Part shown: positions 1 to 7,302 of the stretch, piece after piece | Layout of the letters: every line of letters begins with the position of its first letter | Position numbering within the stretch: the first letter of the stretch is position 1 | Assembly: GCA_013044085.1 (NCBI GenBank) | Contig: JABEVI010000280.1 | Coordinates: 1 to 45,682 of the forward strand | Length of the DNA: 45,682 bases | Reading direction: 5' to 3' | Origin: Steroidobacteraceae bacterium | GTDB lineage: Bacteria > Pseudomonadota > Gammaproteobacteria > Steroidobacterales > Steroidobacteraceae | Translations under genes and position numbers: made by a program | The notes under the pieces: model-generated | The model's database searches: none | What the model was told of the DNA's origin: nothing | What the model saw: the letters and a program-made list of their open reading frames with translations, nothing else

Positions 1-371
1 ATCTTCAGCTCGCGCAGATTGCGGCGCGCCCGCCCGAGCAGCGGCTCGATGCGCTCGATCGTGTAGACCTCGGTCGCGAACGCCGTCAGCACCGCGGTCT
101 GATAGCCGCAACCGGTGCCGATCTCGAGCACCCGCCGCAGCGCTCCCCCGGCGGCGAGCGCTTCGGTCATGCGCGCGACGATGTAGGGCTGCGAGATCGT
201 CTGGCCGTAGCCGATCGGCAGCGCGGTATCCTCGTAGGCGCGGCTGGCGAGCGCCTCGTCGACGAACAGATGCCGCGGCACGTGCCGGATCCGGTCGAGC
301 ACGCGTTGATCGCGGATGCCTTGATCGGCGAGACGCTGCACGAGCCGTTCACGGGTGCGTGCCGAGGTCAT
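1..371 (-). CDS. pcm: Protein-L-isoaspartate O-methyltransferase (partial, N-terminal part)
   Basis: Cytosolic repair enzyme that uses S-adenosylmethionine to methylate isoaspartyl residues in aged proteins. The gene is cut by the left edge: about 123 residues remain of a family that is usually about 210. Visible are the N-terminal helix region (MTSARTRERLVQRL), the substrate-side motif ALPIGYGQTISQPY near residues 50-63, and the SAM-binding motif I, VLEIGTGCGYQT, near residues 80-91. The ATG at 371 is chosen because the protein then aligns with Pcm of pseudomonads from the first residues; no clear Shine-Dalgarno is seen. It lies 38 bases after surE on the same strand, the usual surE-pcm pairing. 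What follows it (nlpD and rpoS in many relatives) is outside the window. Confidence 0.95.
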   Translation of the reverse strand, partial: MTSARTRERLVQRLADQGIRDQRVLDRIRHVPRHLFVDEALASRAYEDTALPIGYGQTISQPYIVARMTEALAAGGALRRVLEIGTGCGYQTAVLTAFATEVYTIERIEPLLGRARRNLRELK

Positions 372-409
372 GCCGATGCCCGAATGGCGGGAATTTTCGA
401 GCGGACTAT

Positions 410-1174
410 TCACGGCGCAGGCGCCTCATCGCGCAGCCATCGCTCGGTGTCGGGGATCGAGGCATGCCGCGTCAGGTCGATCTGCAGAGGCGTGATCGAG
501 ACGAAGCCCTCCGCGATCGCGTGAAAGTCGGTGCCGGGCCCCGCATCCTGACCGGCGCCGGCCGAGCCGACCCAGAACACCTCGCGGCCGCGCGGATCCT
601 GCGCACGCACCACCGGCTCGCTGCGATGCCGGTTGCCGAGGCGCGTGACCCGCAGGCCGCGCAACTGGCCGTTGGGCAGATCCGGCACATTGACGTTCAG
701 GATCACCGAACTGTCGAGCGGCCGCTGCGCCAGACGCTTGACCAGCTCCGCCGCGACGCGCGCCGCGGCCTCGAAGTTTCGCGGACTGCCCGGCTCGACG
801 CACAGCGACACCGCCACCGCCGACAGACCGAGGAAGCGTCCCTCCATGGCGGCGGCGACGGTGCCCGAGTAGAGCACGTCATCGCCAAGATTCGCGCCGT
901 CGTTGACGCCGGAGACCACCAGATCATGGTCGAAATCGAACAAACCGGAGATCGCCAGATGCACGCAGTCGGTCGGCGTGCCATTGACGAAATAGGCGTG
1001 CTCGTCGTAGCGCCATGCGCGCAGCGGCACATCGAGCGTAAGGGAATTGCTTGCGCCGCTGCGATTGCGGTCCGGCGCGACCACCGTCACCGACCCGAGC
1101 GGCTCGATCGCCGCGCGCAGCGCCGACAATCCTTGCGCGCGATAGCCGTCGTCGTTCGAGAGTAGGATTTTCAC
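410..1174 (-). CDS. surE: 5'/3'-nucleotidase SurE
   Basis: Metal-dependent nucleoside monophosphate phosphatase linked to stationary-phase survival. The 254-residue protein has the full family length. It opens with the acidic metal-binding motif LLSNDDGY (residues 4-11) and carries the second family motif SGVNDGANLGDDVLYSGTV near residues 89-107, which supplies further active-site residues. The start is GTG at 1174, directly before the conserved KILLSNDDG; the upstream region has only a weak purine stretch (GAAAGAAAA). It is transcribed toward pcm and diverges from the Smr gene, with 92 bases between the two starts. An AT-rich hexamer pair in that gap could serve as a -10 for either strand. 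Confidence 0.97.
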   Translation of the reverse strand: MKILLSNDDGYRAQGLSALRAAIEPLGSVTVVAPDRNRSGASNSLTLDVPLRAWRYDEHAYFVNGTPTDCVHLAISGLFDFDHDLVVSGVNDGANLGDDVLYSGTVAAAMEGRFLGLSAVAVSLCVEPGSPRNFEAAARVAAELVKRLAQRPLDSSVILNVNVPDLPNGQLRGLRVTRLGNRHRSEPVVRAQDPRGREVFWVGSAGAGQDAGPGTDFHAIAEGFVSITPLQIDLTRHASIPDTERWLRDEAPAP

Positions 1175-1266
1175 TTTTCTTTCAGGGGACCACCAAAGGG
1201 TGGCGGGCGGCGCCGTGCGAACTATACTGTAAGCTCAGCAACGCCGATAGCCGAGCGAGCCCGCCC
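1175..1266. promoter_or_regulatory. Divergent intergenic region between surE and the Smr gene
   Basis: This 92-base gap separates two divergent starts, so it should contain promoters for both. The hexamer TATACT at 1223-1228 (plus strand) matches the -10 consensus at 5 of 6 positions. The overlapping TATAGT (minus strand, 1221-1226) also matches at 5 of 6. Neither has a convincing -35 at 16-18 bases, so the assignment rests on position and one hexamer. Confidence 0.35.
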
Positions 1267-1848
1267 ATGAGCGCCGAGGAAAAACGCAACCACCGCGAGA
1301 GGCGCGAAGCGCAGGGCGACGGCGCCGATGCGGCGGCGTTTCGCGACGCGATGCGCGGCGTGAAGCGCCTTGCGCCCCGGGCCGCGCCGATCGCCCCGCC
1401 GCCGCCCTCGGCCGCGCAGAAAAAGCGCGCGGCGCGCGCCCGCGCGGCGGCGAGCGGCGAGACGGCTGCAGAGGGCGGTGCGCCGCCCGTCGACACCTCC
1501 ACGCCACCGCCCGAGCGGCTCGCGTTCCGGCGACCCGGTGTACGCGATGGACAATTTCGCCAACTGCGCCGTGGCGGCCCCGGCGTGCAAGAGGAACTGG
1601 ATCTGCACGGCCTGACGCAGCTGCACGCGCATCGGCTGCTGGTGGAGTTTCTCGACGACTGCCGTGAACGCGGGCTGCGCTGCGTACGCATCATCCACGG
1701 CAAGGGCATGCGCTCCGGGGCGCGCGGCCCGGTGCTCAAAGCGGCGGTCAACGAGTGGCTGCGCCACCGCCACGAAGTCATCGCCTTCGCCACGGCGCGG
1801 CCGGCCGACGGCGGCTCGGGCGCGCTATACGTGCTGCTGCGCGCCTGA
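1267..1848 (+). CDS. Smr-domain protein (SmrA/SmrB type)
   Basis: A 193-residue protein with a C-terminal Smr (MutS2-related) domain, residues about 110-193. The hallmark motifs are LDLHGLTQLHAHR and IIHGKGMRSG, which match the family's LDLHG and HGKG signatures. Smr domains are nucleases; SmrB in E. coli cleaves mRNA at collided ribosomes, but which of these roles applies here cannot be told. The N-terminal about 90 residues are low-complexity, rich in Ala, Arg and Pro and probably disordered. The ATG at 1267 is used because upstream sequence does not look like protein of this family. It is the only plus-strand gene in the first 27.7 kb. Its last 24 bases overlap the 3' end of ispDF on the other strand. 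Confidence 0.88.
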   Translation: MSAEEKRNHRERREAQGDGADAAAFRDAMRGVKRLAPRAAPIAPPPPSAAQKKRAARARAAASGETAAEGGAPPVDTSTPPPERLAFRRPGVRDGQFRQLRRGGPGVQEELDLHGLTQLHAHRLLVEFLDDCRERGLRCVRIIHGKGMRSGARGPVLKAAVNEWLRHRHEVIAFATARPADGGSGALYVLLRA

Positions 1849-3057
1849 GCCGGCCAAATCCCGCGGCGCCTCGAGCAACACGCACGCCGAGGCGGCGAGT
1901 CCCTCGGCGCGCCCTATGAAGCCCAGGCGCTCGGTGGTCGTCGCCTTGACGTTGATCGCGCCCGGCGGCACCCCGAGATCCTCGGCGAGCGCGCCGGCCA
2001 TCGCCGCGCGGTGCCGCGCGATGCGCGGCGCCTCGGCGAGCACCGTGATGTCCGCATTGGCGAGCACGAAGCCGGCGGCGCGCATCCGCGCCGCGACCGT
2101 GCGCAGGAACACGCGGCTGTCGGCGCCCCGATGACGCGGATCGCTGTCGGGAAAATGTTCGCCGATATCGCCCGCACCGAGCGCGCCGAGGATCGCGTCG
2201 CAGAGCGCGTGAATGACCACATCACCGTCCGAATGCGCGACCACCCCGCGCGTGTGGGCGATGCGCACGCCGCCCAACATCACGTGATCACCCTCGCCGA
2301 AGCTGTGCACGTCGAAACCTTGACCGACCCTCATCCTTCGCGCCTCCGCATGGCCCAAGATGCGGGCGGCGGTGTGCAGATCCTCCGCCCTCGTGACCTT
2401 GATGTTGAGCGGCGAACCCGGCACCAGGACGTGCGCATGGCCGGCGCGCTCCATCGCCTGGGCCTCGTCGGTGACCGCAAATCCCGCCGCGGCGGCGGCC
2501 GCGAGCGCATCGCGCAGCCGCCCATGCGGGAACACCTGCGGCGTCAGCGCGCGCCACAGCCCGGTGCGCTCGAGCGTCTCGATCGAACCGTCGGCACGTG
2601 CCCGCTTGATCGTATCGACGAGCGGCGCGCCGAGCAGCGCGCCGGGCGCACCCTGATCGAGCGCCGCCAACAAGGCCTCGATGTCGGCGGCGCCGAGACA
2701 CGGTCGCGCGGCGTCGTGCACGAGCACCCAGTCCTCCTCGGCGGCCAGATCGGCGAGGCGCGTAAGTCCATTCGCCACCGATTGCTGCCGGCTCGCACCA
2801 CCGATCGCCGACAGCAGGCGCGGCTCGGCGAGCCGCGCCGCGATGCCGGCCCAGTGCGGGTCCGTGGGGGCGGTGACGACGACGACCGCCTCGATGCGCG
2901 CATTCGCGAGCAAGGCGGCGATCGACCACTCGATCATCGCGCGCCCCTCGAGTTCGACGTACTGCTTCGGCAAGGCGGCGTCGGGCGCGAAGCGCTCGCC
3001 GCGGCCGGCCGCCGGCAGGATCGCGAACACGCGCCGTGCCTCGCGCGCGCGGTTCAT
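1825..3057 (-). CDS. ispDF: Bifunctional IspD-IspF: MEP cytidylyltransferase / MECDP synthase
   Basis: Catalyses two non-consecutive steps of the MEP isoprenoid pathway: CDP-ME formation (IspD) and cyclisation to ME-cyclodiphosphate (IspF). Residues 1 to about 232 are IspD, with the nucleotide-binding LPAAGRGERF, LPKQY, LVHDAARPC and DTIK. Residues 242-410 are IspF, with the metal ligands in GQGFDVHSF, then HSDGDVVIHALCDA and ATTTERLGFIGRAEG. Both halves look intact, with a linker of only about ten residues. The IspF half begins at an internal in-frame ATG (2334-2332) with GGAGG 8 bases upstream. The start (3057) overlaps the ftsB stop by 4 bases. In E. coli ispD and ispF are separate adjacent genes. 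Confidence 0.96.
   Translation of the reverse strand: MNRAREARRVFAILPAAGRGERFAPDAALPKQYVELEGRAMIEWSIAALLANARIEAVVVVTAPTDPHWAGIAARLAEPRLLSAIGGASRQQSVANGLTRLADLAAEEDWVLVHDAARPCLGAADIEALLAALDQGAPGALLGAPLVDTIKRARADGSIETLERTGLWRALTPQVFPHGRLRDALAAAAAAGFAVTDEAQAMERAGHAHVLVPGSPLNIKVTRAEDLHTAARILGHAEARRMRVGQGFDVHSFGEGDHVMLGGVRIAHTRGVVAHSDGDVVIHALCDAILGALGAGDIGEHFPDSDPRHRGADSRVFLRTVAARMRAAGFVLANADITVLAEAPRIARHRAAMAGALAEDLGVPPGAINVKATTTERLGFIGRAEGLAASACVLLEAPRDLAGSGAQQHV
2332..2347 (-). promoter_or_regulatory. Internal Shine-Dalgarno and ATG for the IspF half
   Basis: Inside ispDF, GGAGG at 2347-2343 is followed after 8 bases by an in-frame ATG at 2334-2332. The residues encoded from this ATG (MRVGQGFDVH) are exactly where stand-alone IspF proteins begin. 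The spacing and strength are those of a working ribosome-binding site. It looks like a relic of a once separate ispF, or a site still used to make extra IspF. The sequence itself is seen; its use is inference. Confidence 0.5.
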
Positions 3058-3386
3058 TCGTTGCGGGCGGTGACGTTGCGGGCGGTGATGGCGGACGCCG
3101 GGGGTGAGGGGGTGCTCGCCGGCACGACCTCGTAGAAGGTCTCGTTGGCACCGATCATGCCGAGTTCGCTGCGCGCCTTTTCCTCGAGCGCTCCGCGGCC
3201 GACCTTCAAGTCCTGCACCTCGGCGGCGAGCCGCGCGTTGTGTGCGGCCTGGGTCGCGTTCGCGGCGGTCTGCGCGACGATCTCGGACTGCAGGCGCATG
3301 ACCTCACGCGTACCCTGGTTCGAGAACCACAGCCGGTACTGCAGCATGATCAAGGCCAAACCGAGCGCTGCGGTAAAAACCCTCAT
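3054..3386 (-). CDS. ftsB: Cell division protein FtsB
   Basis: Small bitopic inner-membrane protein of the FtsQLB divisome subcomplex, which links early and late division proteins. It has 110 residues. A short N-terminus is followed by one membrane segment (about residues 3-19), the conserved LQYRLWFSNQG, and a coiled coil over about residues 25-62 that should pair with FtsL. The ATG at 3386 is preferred over the GTG at 3392 because it places LQY at residue 15, the same position as in E. coli FtsB. The C-terminus ends in a Thr/Ala/Pro-rich tail. Its TGA overlaps the ispDF ATG by 4 bases, keeping the common eno-ftsB-isp order. Confidence 0.94.
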   Translation of the reverse strand: MRVFTAALGLALIMLQYRLWFSNQGTREVMRLQSEIVAQTAANATQAAHNARLAAEVQDLKVGRGALEEKARSELGMIGANETFYEVVPASTPSPPASAITARNVTARNE

Positions 3387-3411
3387 TGTCACATGAGCTT
3401 AGCATGAACAC

Positions 3412-4698
3412 TTAAGGAATTGGAACCGATAGCGCGCCCAAGCCCGCGTAAGTTGCCTTGGCACCCAATTCAGCCTCGATACGCAGCAATTGGTTGTATT
3501 TCGCCACCCGATCGGAGCGCGACATCGAGCCGGTCTTGATCTGCGTCGCGGTCGTCGCCACGGCGAGGTCGGCGATCGTCGCATCCTCGGTCTCGCCCGA
3601 GCGGTGCGAGACGATCGACGCATACTTCGCCTGCGCCGCAAGCGCAATCGCGGCCAACGTCTCGCTGAGCGTACCGATCTGGTTCGGCTTGATGAGGATC
3701 GCGTTCGCGACCCGCCGCTCGATGCCCTCGGCGAGGATCTTGGTGTTGGTGACGAACAGATCGTCGCCGACCAGTTGCAGCTTGGTGCCGAGCTTGCGCG
3801 TCAGGATCTCCCAGCCCGCCCAGTCGTCCTCGGCCATGCCGTCCTCGATCGTGACGATCGGATACCGCGCCGCCAGGTCGGCAAGATAGTCGGCGAACTG
3901 CGCCGAGCTGAACTTGCGTCCCTCGGACTCGAGCTCATACCGACCGTTGGCATAGAATTCGGTGCTGGCGACGTCGAGCCCCAGATAGATATCCCGGCCC
4001 GCGCGGTAGCCGGCCGCCTCGATCGCCTCGAGTATCGTCGTCAGTGCCGCCTCGTTCGAGGGAAGGTCCGGCGCGAATCCCCCCTCATCGCCTACCGCGG
4101 TGTTCAGGCCCTTGGCGTGCAGGACCTTCTTCAGCGCATGGAAGACCTCCGCGCCGTAACGCAGCGCCTCGGACAAGGAGGGCGCGCCGAGCGGCAGGAT
4201 CATGAATTCCTGAATGTCGACGCTGTTGTCGGCGTGCGCGCCGCCGTTGATGATGTTCATCATCGGCACCGGCAGCACATAGTCCCGATCGCCGCCGAGG
4301 TGCCGGTACAGCGGCAATTTGCGCTCGCGCGCAGCGGCGTGCGCCGCGGCGAGCGAGGCGGCCAGTATCGCGTTGGCGCCGAGCCGCGACTTCGTCTCGG
4401 TGCCGTCGAGCTCGATCAGCCGCGCGTCGAGGCGCGCCTGGTCCTCGACGCTCGTGCCGCGCAGCAAATCCCGGATCGGACCATTGACGTGGGCGACAGC
4501 CTTGCGCACCCCCTTGCCGCCGAAACGCTCAGGATCCGCGTCGCGCAGCTCAACCGCCTCGCGCGAGCCGGTCGAGGCGCCGGAGGGCACCGCGGCGCGA
4601 CCGAGCACACCGCTGTCGAGCAGCACGTCCGCCTCGACCGTCGGATTGCCGCGTGAATCGATGATCTCGCGGCCGCGGATGTCGACGATGTGACTCAT
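3412..4698 (-). CDS. eno: Enolase (phosphopyruvate hydratase)
   Basis: Glycolytic enzyme converting 2-phosphoglycerate to phosphoenolpyruvate; in many proteobacteria it also belongs to the RNA degradosome. The 428-residue protein has normal length. It starts with the conserved IVDIRGREIIDSRGNPTVE and has the loop GASTGSREA. Metal ligands lie in the regions around LGLDVASTEFY, TIEDGMAEDDW and LVGDDLFVTN, and the signature ILIKPNQIGTLSET is near residue 340. ATG 4698 overlaps the kdsA stop by 4 bases, so translation is probably coupled. The ftsB start follows 25 bases after its stop. Confidence 0.98.
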   Translation of the reverse strand: MSHIVDIRGREIIDSRGNPTVEADVLLDSGVLGRAAVPSGASTGSREAVELRDADPERFGGKGVRKAVAHVNGPIRDLLRGTSVEDQARLDARLIELDGTETKSRLGANAILAASLAAAHAAARERKLPLYRHLGGDRDYVLPVPMMNIINGGAHADNSVDIQEFMILPLGAPSLSEALRYGAEVFHALKKVLHAKGLNTAVGDEGGFAPDLPSNEAALTTILEAIEAAGYRAGRDIYLGLDVASTEFYANGRYELESEGRKFSSAQFADYLADLAARYPIVTIEDGMAEDDWAGWEILTRKLGTKLQLVGDDLFVTNTKILAEGIERRVANAILIKPNQIGTLSETLAAIALAAQAKYASIVSHRSGETEDATIADLAVATTATQIKTGSMSRSDRVAKYNQLLRIEAELGAKATYAGLGALSVPIP

Positions 4699-5528
4699 AG
4701 CAGGGACTCCTCGAAGGCTTGTTTCTTGGTGATTCGATCGATCTCAACCAGCGTCCTGAGCAAGGGCTCGAGCCGGTGCAAGGGCCAGGCGTTCGGTCCG
4801 TCGGAAAGCGCCCGGGCCGGATCCGGGTGCGTCTCCATGAACACGCCGGCCACGCCGGCCGCCACCGCCGCGCGGGCGAGCACCGGCACGAACTCGCGCT
4901 GCCCGCCGGAGGAATCGCCCCTGCCGCCCGGCAGCTGCACCGAATGGGTGGCGTCGAAGATCACCGGGCAGCCGGTCGCGCGCATCACCGCGAGCGAACG
5001 CATGTCGGCGACCAGGTTGTTGTAGCCGAACGAGAAGCCGCGCTCGCAGACCATGATTTGCGTGTTGCCGGTCGAACGCGCCTTGTCGACCACGTTCTGC
5101 ATCTCCCAGGGCGAGAGGAACTGGCCCTTCTTGATGTTGACGGGCCGGCCCTGCGAGGCGACCGCGACGATGAAATTCGTCTGCCGGCACAGGAAAGCCG
5201 GCGTCTGCAGCACATCGACGACGCTCGCGACCTCGGCAAGCGGGGTGTCCTCGTGCACATCGGTGAGCACCGGCACGCCGATCTCGGCCCGCACCCGCTC
5301 GAGCGCTTTCAGCCCGCCCTCGAGGCCCGGACCGCGAAAGCTCGCGCGCGAGGAACGGTTGGCCTTGTCGAAGGAGGCCTTGAACACGAACGGCACGCCG
5401 AGCGCCCGTGTCGTTTCACGCAAGGCGCCGGCCACGTCGAGCACCAGCTGTTCGCTCTCGATGACGCAGGGACCGGCGATGAGCAGCAGCGGCCGGTCCA
5501 GGCCGACCTCGAAGGGCCCGAGCTTCAT
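4695..5528 (-). CDS. kdsA: 3-deoxy-D-manno-octulosonate 8-phosphate synthase
   Basis: Condenses PEP with arabinose 5-phosphate to give KDO 8-phosphate, the precursor of the inner-core sugar of LPS. The protein has 277 residues, close to the E. coli enzyme. Motifs are LLIAGPCVIES near residues 14-24, the phosphate-binding KASFDKANRSS, VLTDVHEDTPLAEV, FLCRQTNFIVA and VIFDATHSVQ. The reading frame stays open far upstream into pyrG sequence, so the start was placed at ATG 5528, where the conserved FEVGLDRPLLLIAGPC begins. That ATG overlaps the pyrG stop by 4 bases. Confidence 0.97.
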   Translation of the reverse strand: MKLGPFEVGLDRPLLLIAGPCVIESEQLVLDVAGALRETTRALGVPFVFKASFDKANRSSRASFRGPGLEGGLKALERVRAEIGVPVLTDVHEDTPLAEVASVVDVLQTPAFLCRQTNFIVAVASQGRPVNIKKGQFLSPWEMQNVVDKARSTGNTQIMVCERGFSFGYNNLVADMRSLAVMRATGCPVIFDATHSVQLPGGRGDSSGGQREFVPVLARAAVAAGVAGVFMETHPDPARALSDGPNAWPLHRLEPLLRTLVEIDRITKKQAFEESLL

Positions 5529-7171
5529 GCCGTCGCGCGGCCCGGTCGCTGCGCGGCGCGATACTCGCGCGCCGCGCGCACGAAGCCGCTGAACAAGGGG
5601 TGTCCGTCGCGCGGAGTCGAGGTGAACTCCGGATGGAACTGGCTCGCGACGAACCACGGATGTCCCGGCAGCTCGATGACCTCGACGAGGCCGTCGACCG
5701 AGAAACCGGCGAAACGCAGCCCCGCCGAGCGCATCTCCTCCAGGTAATTGTTGTTGAATTCGTAGCGGTGCCGGTGCCGCTCGAAAATCGTCTCCTTGCC
5801 GTAGATCGCGTGGGCGAGCGAGCCTTCGAGCAGTCGTGCCTCCTGCGCGCCGAGGCGCATGCTGCCGCCGAGATGGGTCTGCTCGTCGCGCACCTGCTGG
5901 CCGCGCGCGAGGTCCTGCCACTCGGTGATCAGGGCGATGACCGGATGGTTGGTCGCGCGGTCGAACTCCGTGCTGTTCGCGCCCTTCAGGGCGAGCACGT
6001 CGCGGGCGAACTCGATGATCGCGAGCTGCATGCCGAGACAGATGCCGAGATAAGGCACCCGCTGCTCGCGGGCGAAGCGGATGGCCTGGATCTTGCCCTC
6101 GATGCCGCGGTCGCCGAAGCCGCCCGGCACGAGGATCGCATCCATGTTGGCGAGCGCGCCCGGCCCCGTGCGCTCGATGTCCTGGGACTCGAAGTAATGG
6201 ATGTTGACCCGCGTGCGCGTCTTGATGCCGCCGTGCATCAGCGCCTCGTTCAGGGAAATGTACGAATCGCGGATCTGCACGTACTTGCCGACCATGGCGA
6301 TGTCGACGACCGCCTCGGGATTTTGCTTCGCGGCGACGACCGCGCCCCAGTCGGCCAGATCGGTGCGCGGCACCTCCAGGCGCAGCTTGTCGACGACGAT
6401 GTCGTCGAGTTCCTGCTCGTGCAGCAGCAGCGGGATCTTGTAGATGTCGTCCGAATCGACCGCGGAGATCACCGCCCGCTCCTCGACGTTCGTGAACAGC
6501 GCGATCTTGCGCCGCTGCTCGTCGGGCAGCGGTTGGGCGCAGCGGCACAGCAGGATGTCGGGCTGGATGCCGATGCCGCGCAGTTCCTTGACCGAGTGCT
6601 GCGTCGGCTTGGTCTTGATCTCGCCCGAACCGCCGACGACCGGCACCAGGGTCAGGTGCATGTAGATCGCCTGATTGCGGCCGAGCTCGACACCCATCTG
6701 GCGGATGGCCTCGAGAAAGGGCAGCGATTCGATGTCGCCGACGGTGCCGCCGATCTCGACCATGCAGACGTCGGCATCGCCGGCGCCCATGCGGATGCGG
6801 TACTTGATCTCATCGGTGATGTGCGGAATGACCTGGACGGTCGCGCCGAGGTAATCGCCCCGCCGCTCCTTGGCGATGACCCGCTCGTAGATCCGTCCGG
6901 TGGTGAAGTTGCTGTTGCGCCCGGTGGTCGTTCGCACGAAGCGCTCGTAATGGCCGAGATCGAGGTCCGTCTCGGTGCCGTCGGCGGTGACGAACACCTC
7001 GCCGTGCTGAAACGGGCTCATCGTGCCCGGATCGACGTTGATGTACGGGTCGAGCTTGACCATGCTCACCTTCAGGCCGCGGGCCTCGAGGATCGCACCG
7101 AGCGATGCCGAGGCGATGCCCTTGCCGAGGGAGGAGACGACGCCTCCGGTCACAAAAACGAATCTGGTCAT
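5525..7171 (-). CDS. pyrG: CTP synthase
   Basis: Converts UTP to CTP with glutamine as the nitrogen donor. The 548-residue protein has the two expected parts. The N-terminal synthetase domain opens with FVFVTGGVVSSLGKG (residues 4-18), followed by KLDPYINVDPGTMSPFQHGE and the GGTVGDIES loop. The C-terminal class I glutamine amidotransferase domain has the nucleophile elbow GICLGMQLAIIE near residue 375 and a His/Glu pair near the end (FHPEF). The start ATG at 7171 follows a 131-base gap after tilS, one of the few places in the cluster with room for a promoter. No strong Shine-Dalgarno is visible. Confidence 0.98.
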   Translation of the reverse strand: MTRFVFVTGGVVSSLGKGIASASLGAILEARGLKVSMVKLDPYINVDPGTMSPFQHGEVFVTADGTETDLDLGHYERFVRTTTGRNSNFTTGRIYERVIAKERRGDYLGATVQVIPHITDEIKYRIRMGAGDADVCMVEIGGTVGDIESLPFLEAIRQMGVELGRNQAIYMHLTLVPVVGGSGEIKTKPTQHSVKELRGIGIQPDILLCRCAQPLPDEQRRKIALFTNVEERAVISAVDSDDIYKIPLLLHEQELDDIVVDKLRLEVPRTDLADWGAVVAAKQNPEAVVDIAMVGKYVQIRDSYISLNEALMHGGIKTRTRVNIHYFESQDIERTGPGALANMDAILVPGGFGDRGIEGKIQAIRFAREQRVPYLGICLGMQLAIIEFARDVLALKGANSTEFDRATNHPVIALITEWQDLARGQQVRDEQTHLGGSMRLGAQEARLLEGSLAHAIYGKETIFERHRHRYEFNNNYLEEMRSAGLRFAGFSVDGLVEVIELPGHPWFVASQFHPEFTSTPRDGHPLFSGFVRAAREYRAAQRPGRATA

Positions 7172-7302
7172 GTTGGGTCGCCGCCGCTACGCACGCCACG
7201 GCAGCCGACCGTCGCGGGTCGCTGCGCCGATGCGCGAGCCTGGTTGGGAATTACGGGAATTCGACGGGAGTTCAGAGTACCAGAACCTGCGCGCGGGAAC
7301 AA
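7172..7302 (-). other. Intergenic gap between pyrG and tilS
   Basis: These 131 bases lie downstream of pyrG's start and tilS's stop on the minus strand. I looked for a promoter for the pyrG-kdsA-eno set and found no -35/-10 pair better than chance, and no hairpin followed by a T-run. Its composition is less extreme at the tilS end. Confidence 0.4.

Noticed and set aside
1825..3057. ispDF fusion as a sequencing error that removed a stop
   Set aside because: The frame runs through the joint without a shift, the linker codons are ordinary, and both domains are intact; a base error removing one stop cannot be excluded but is not needed.
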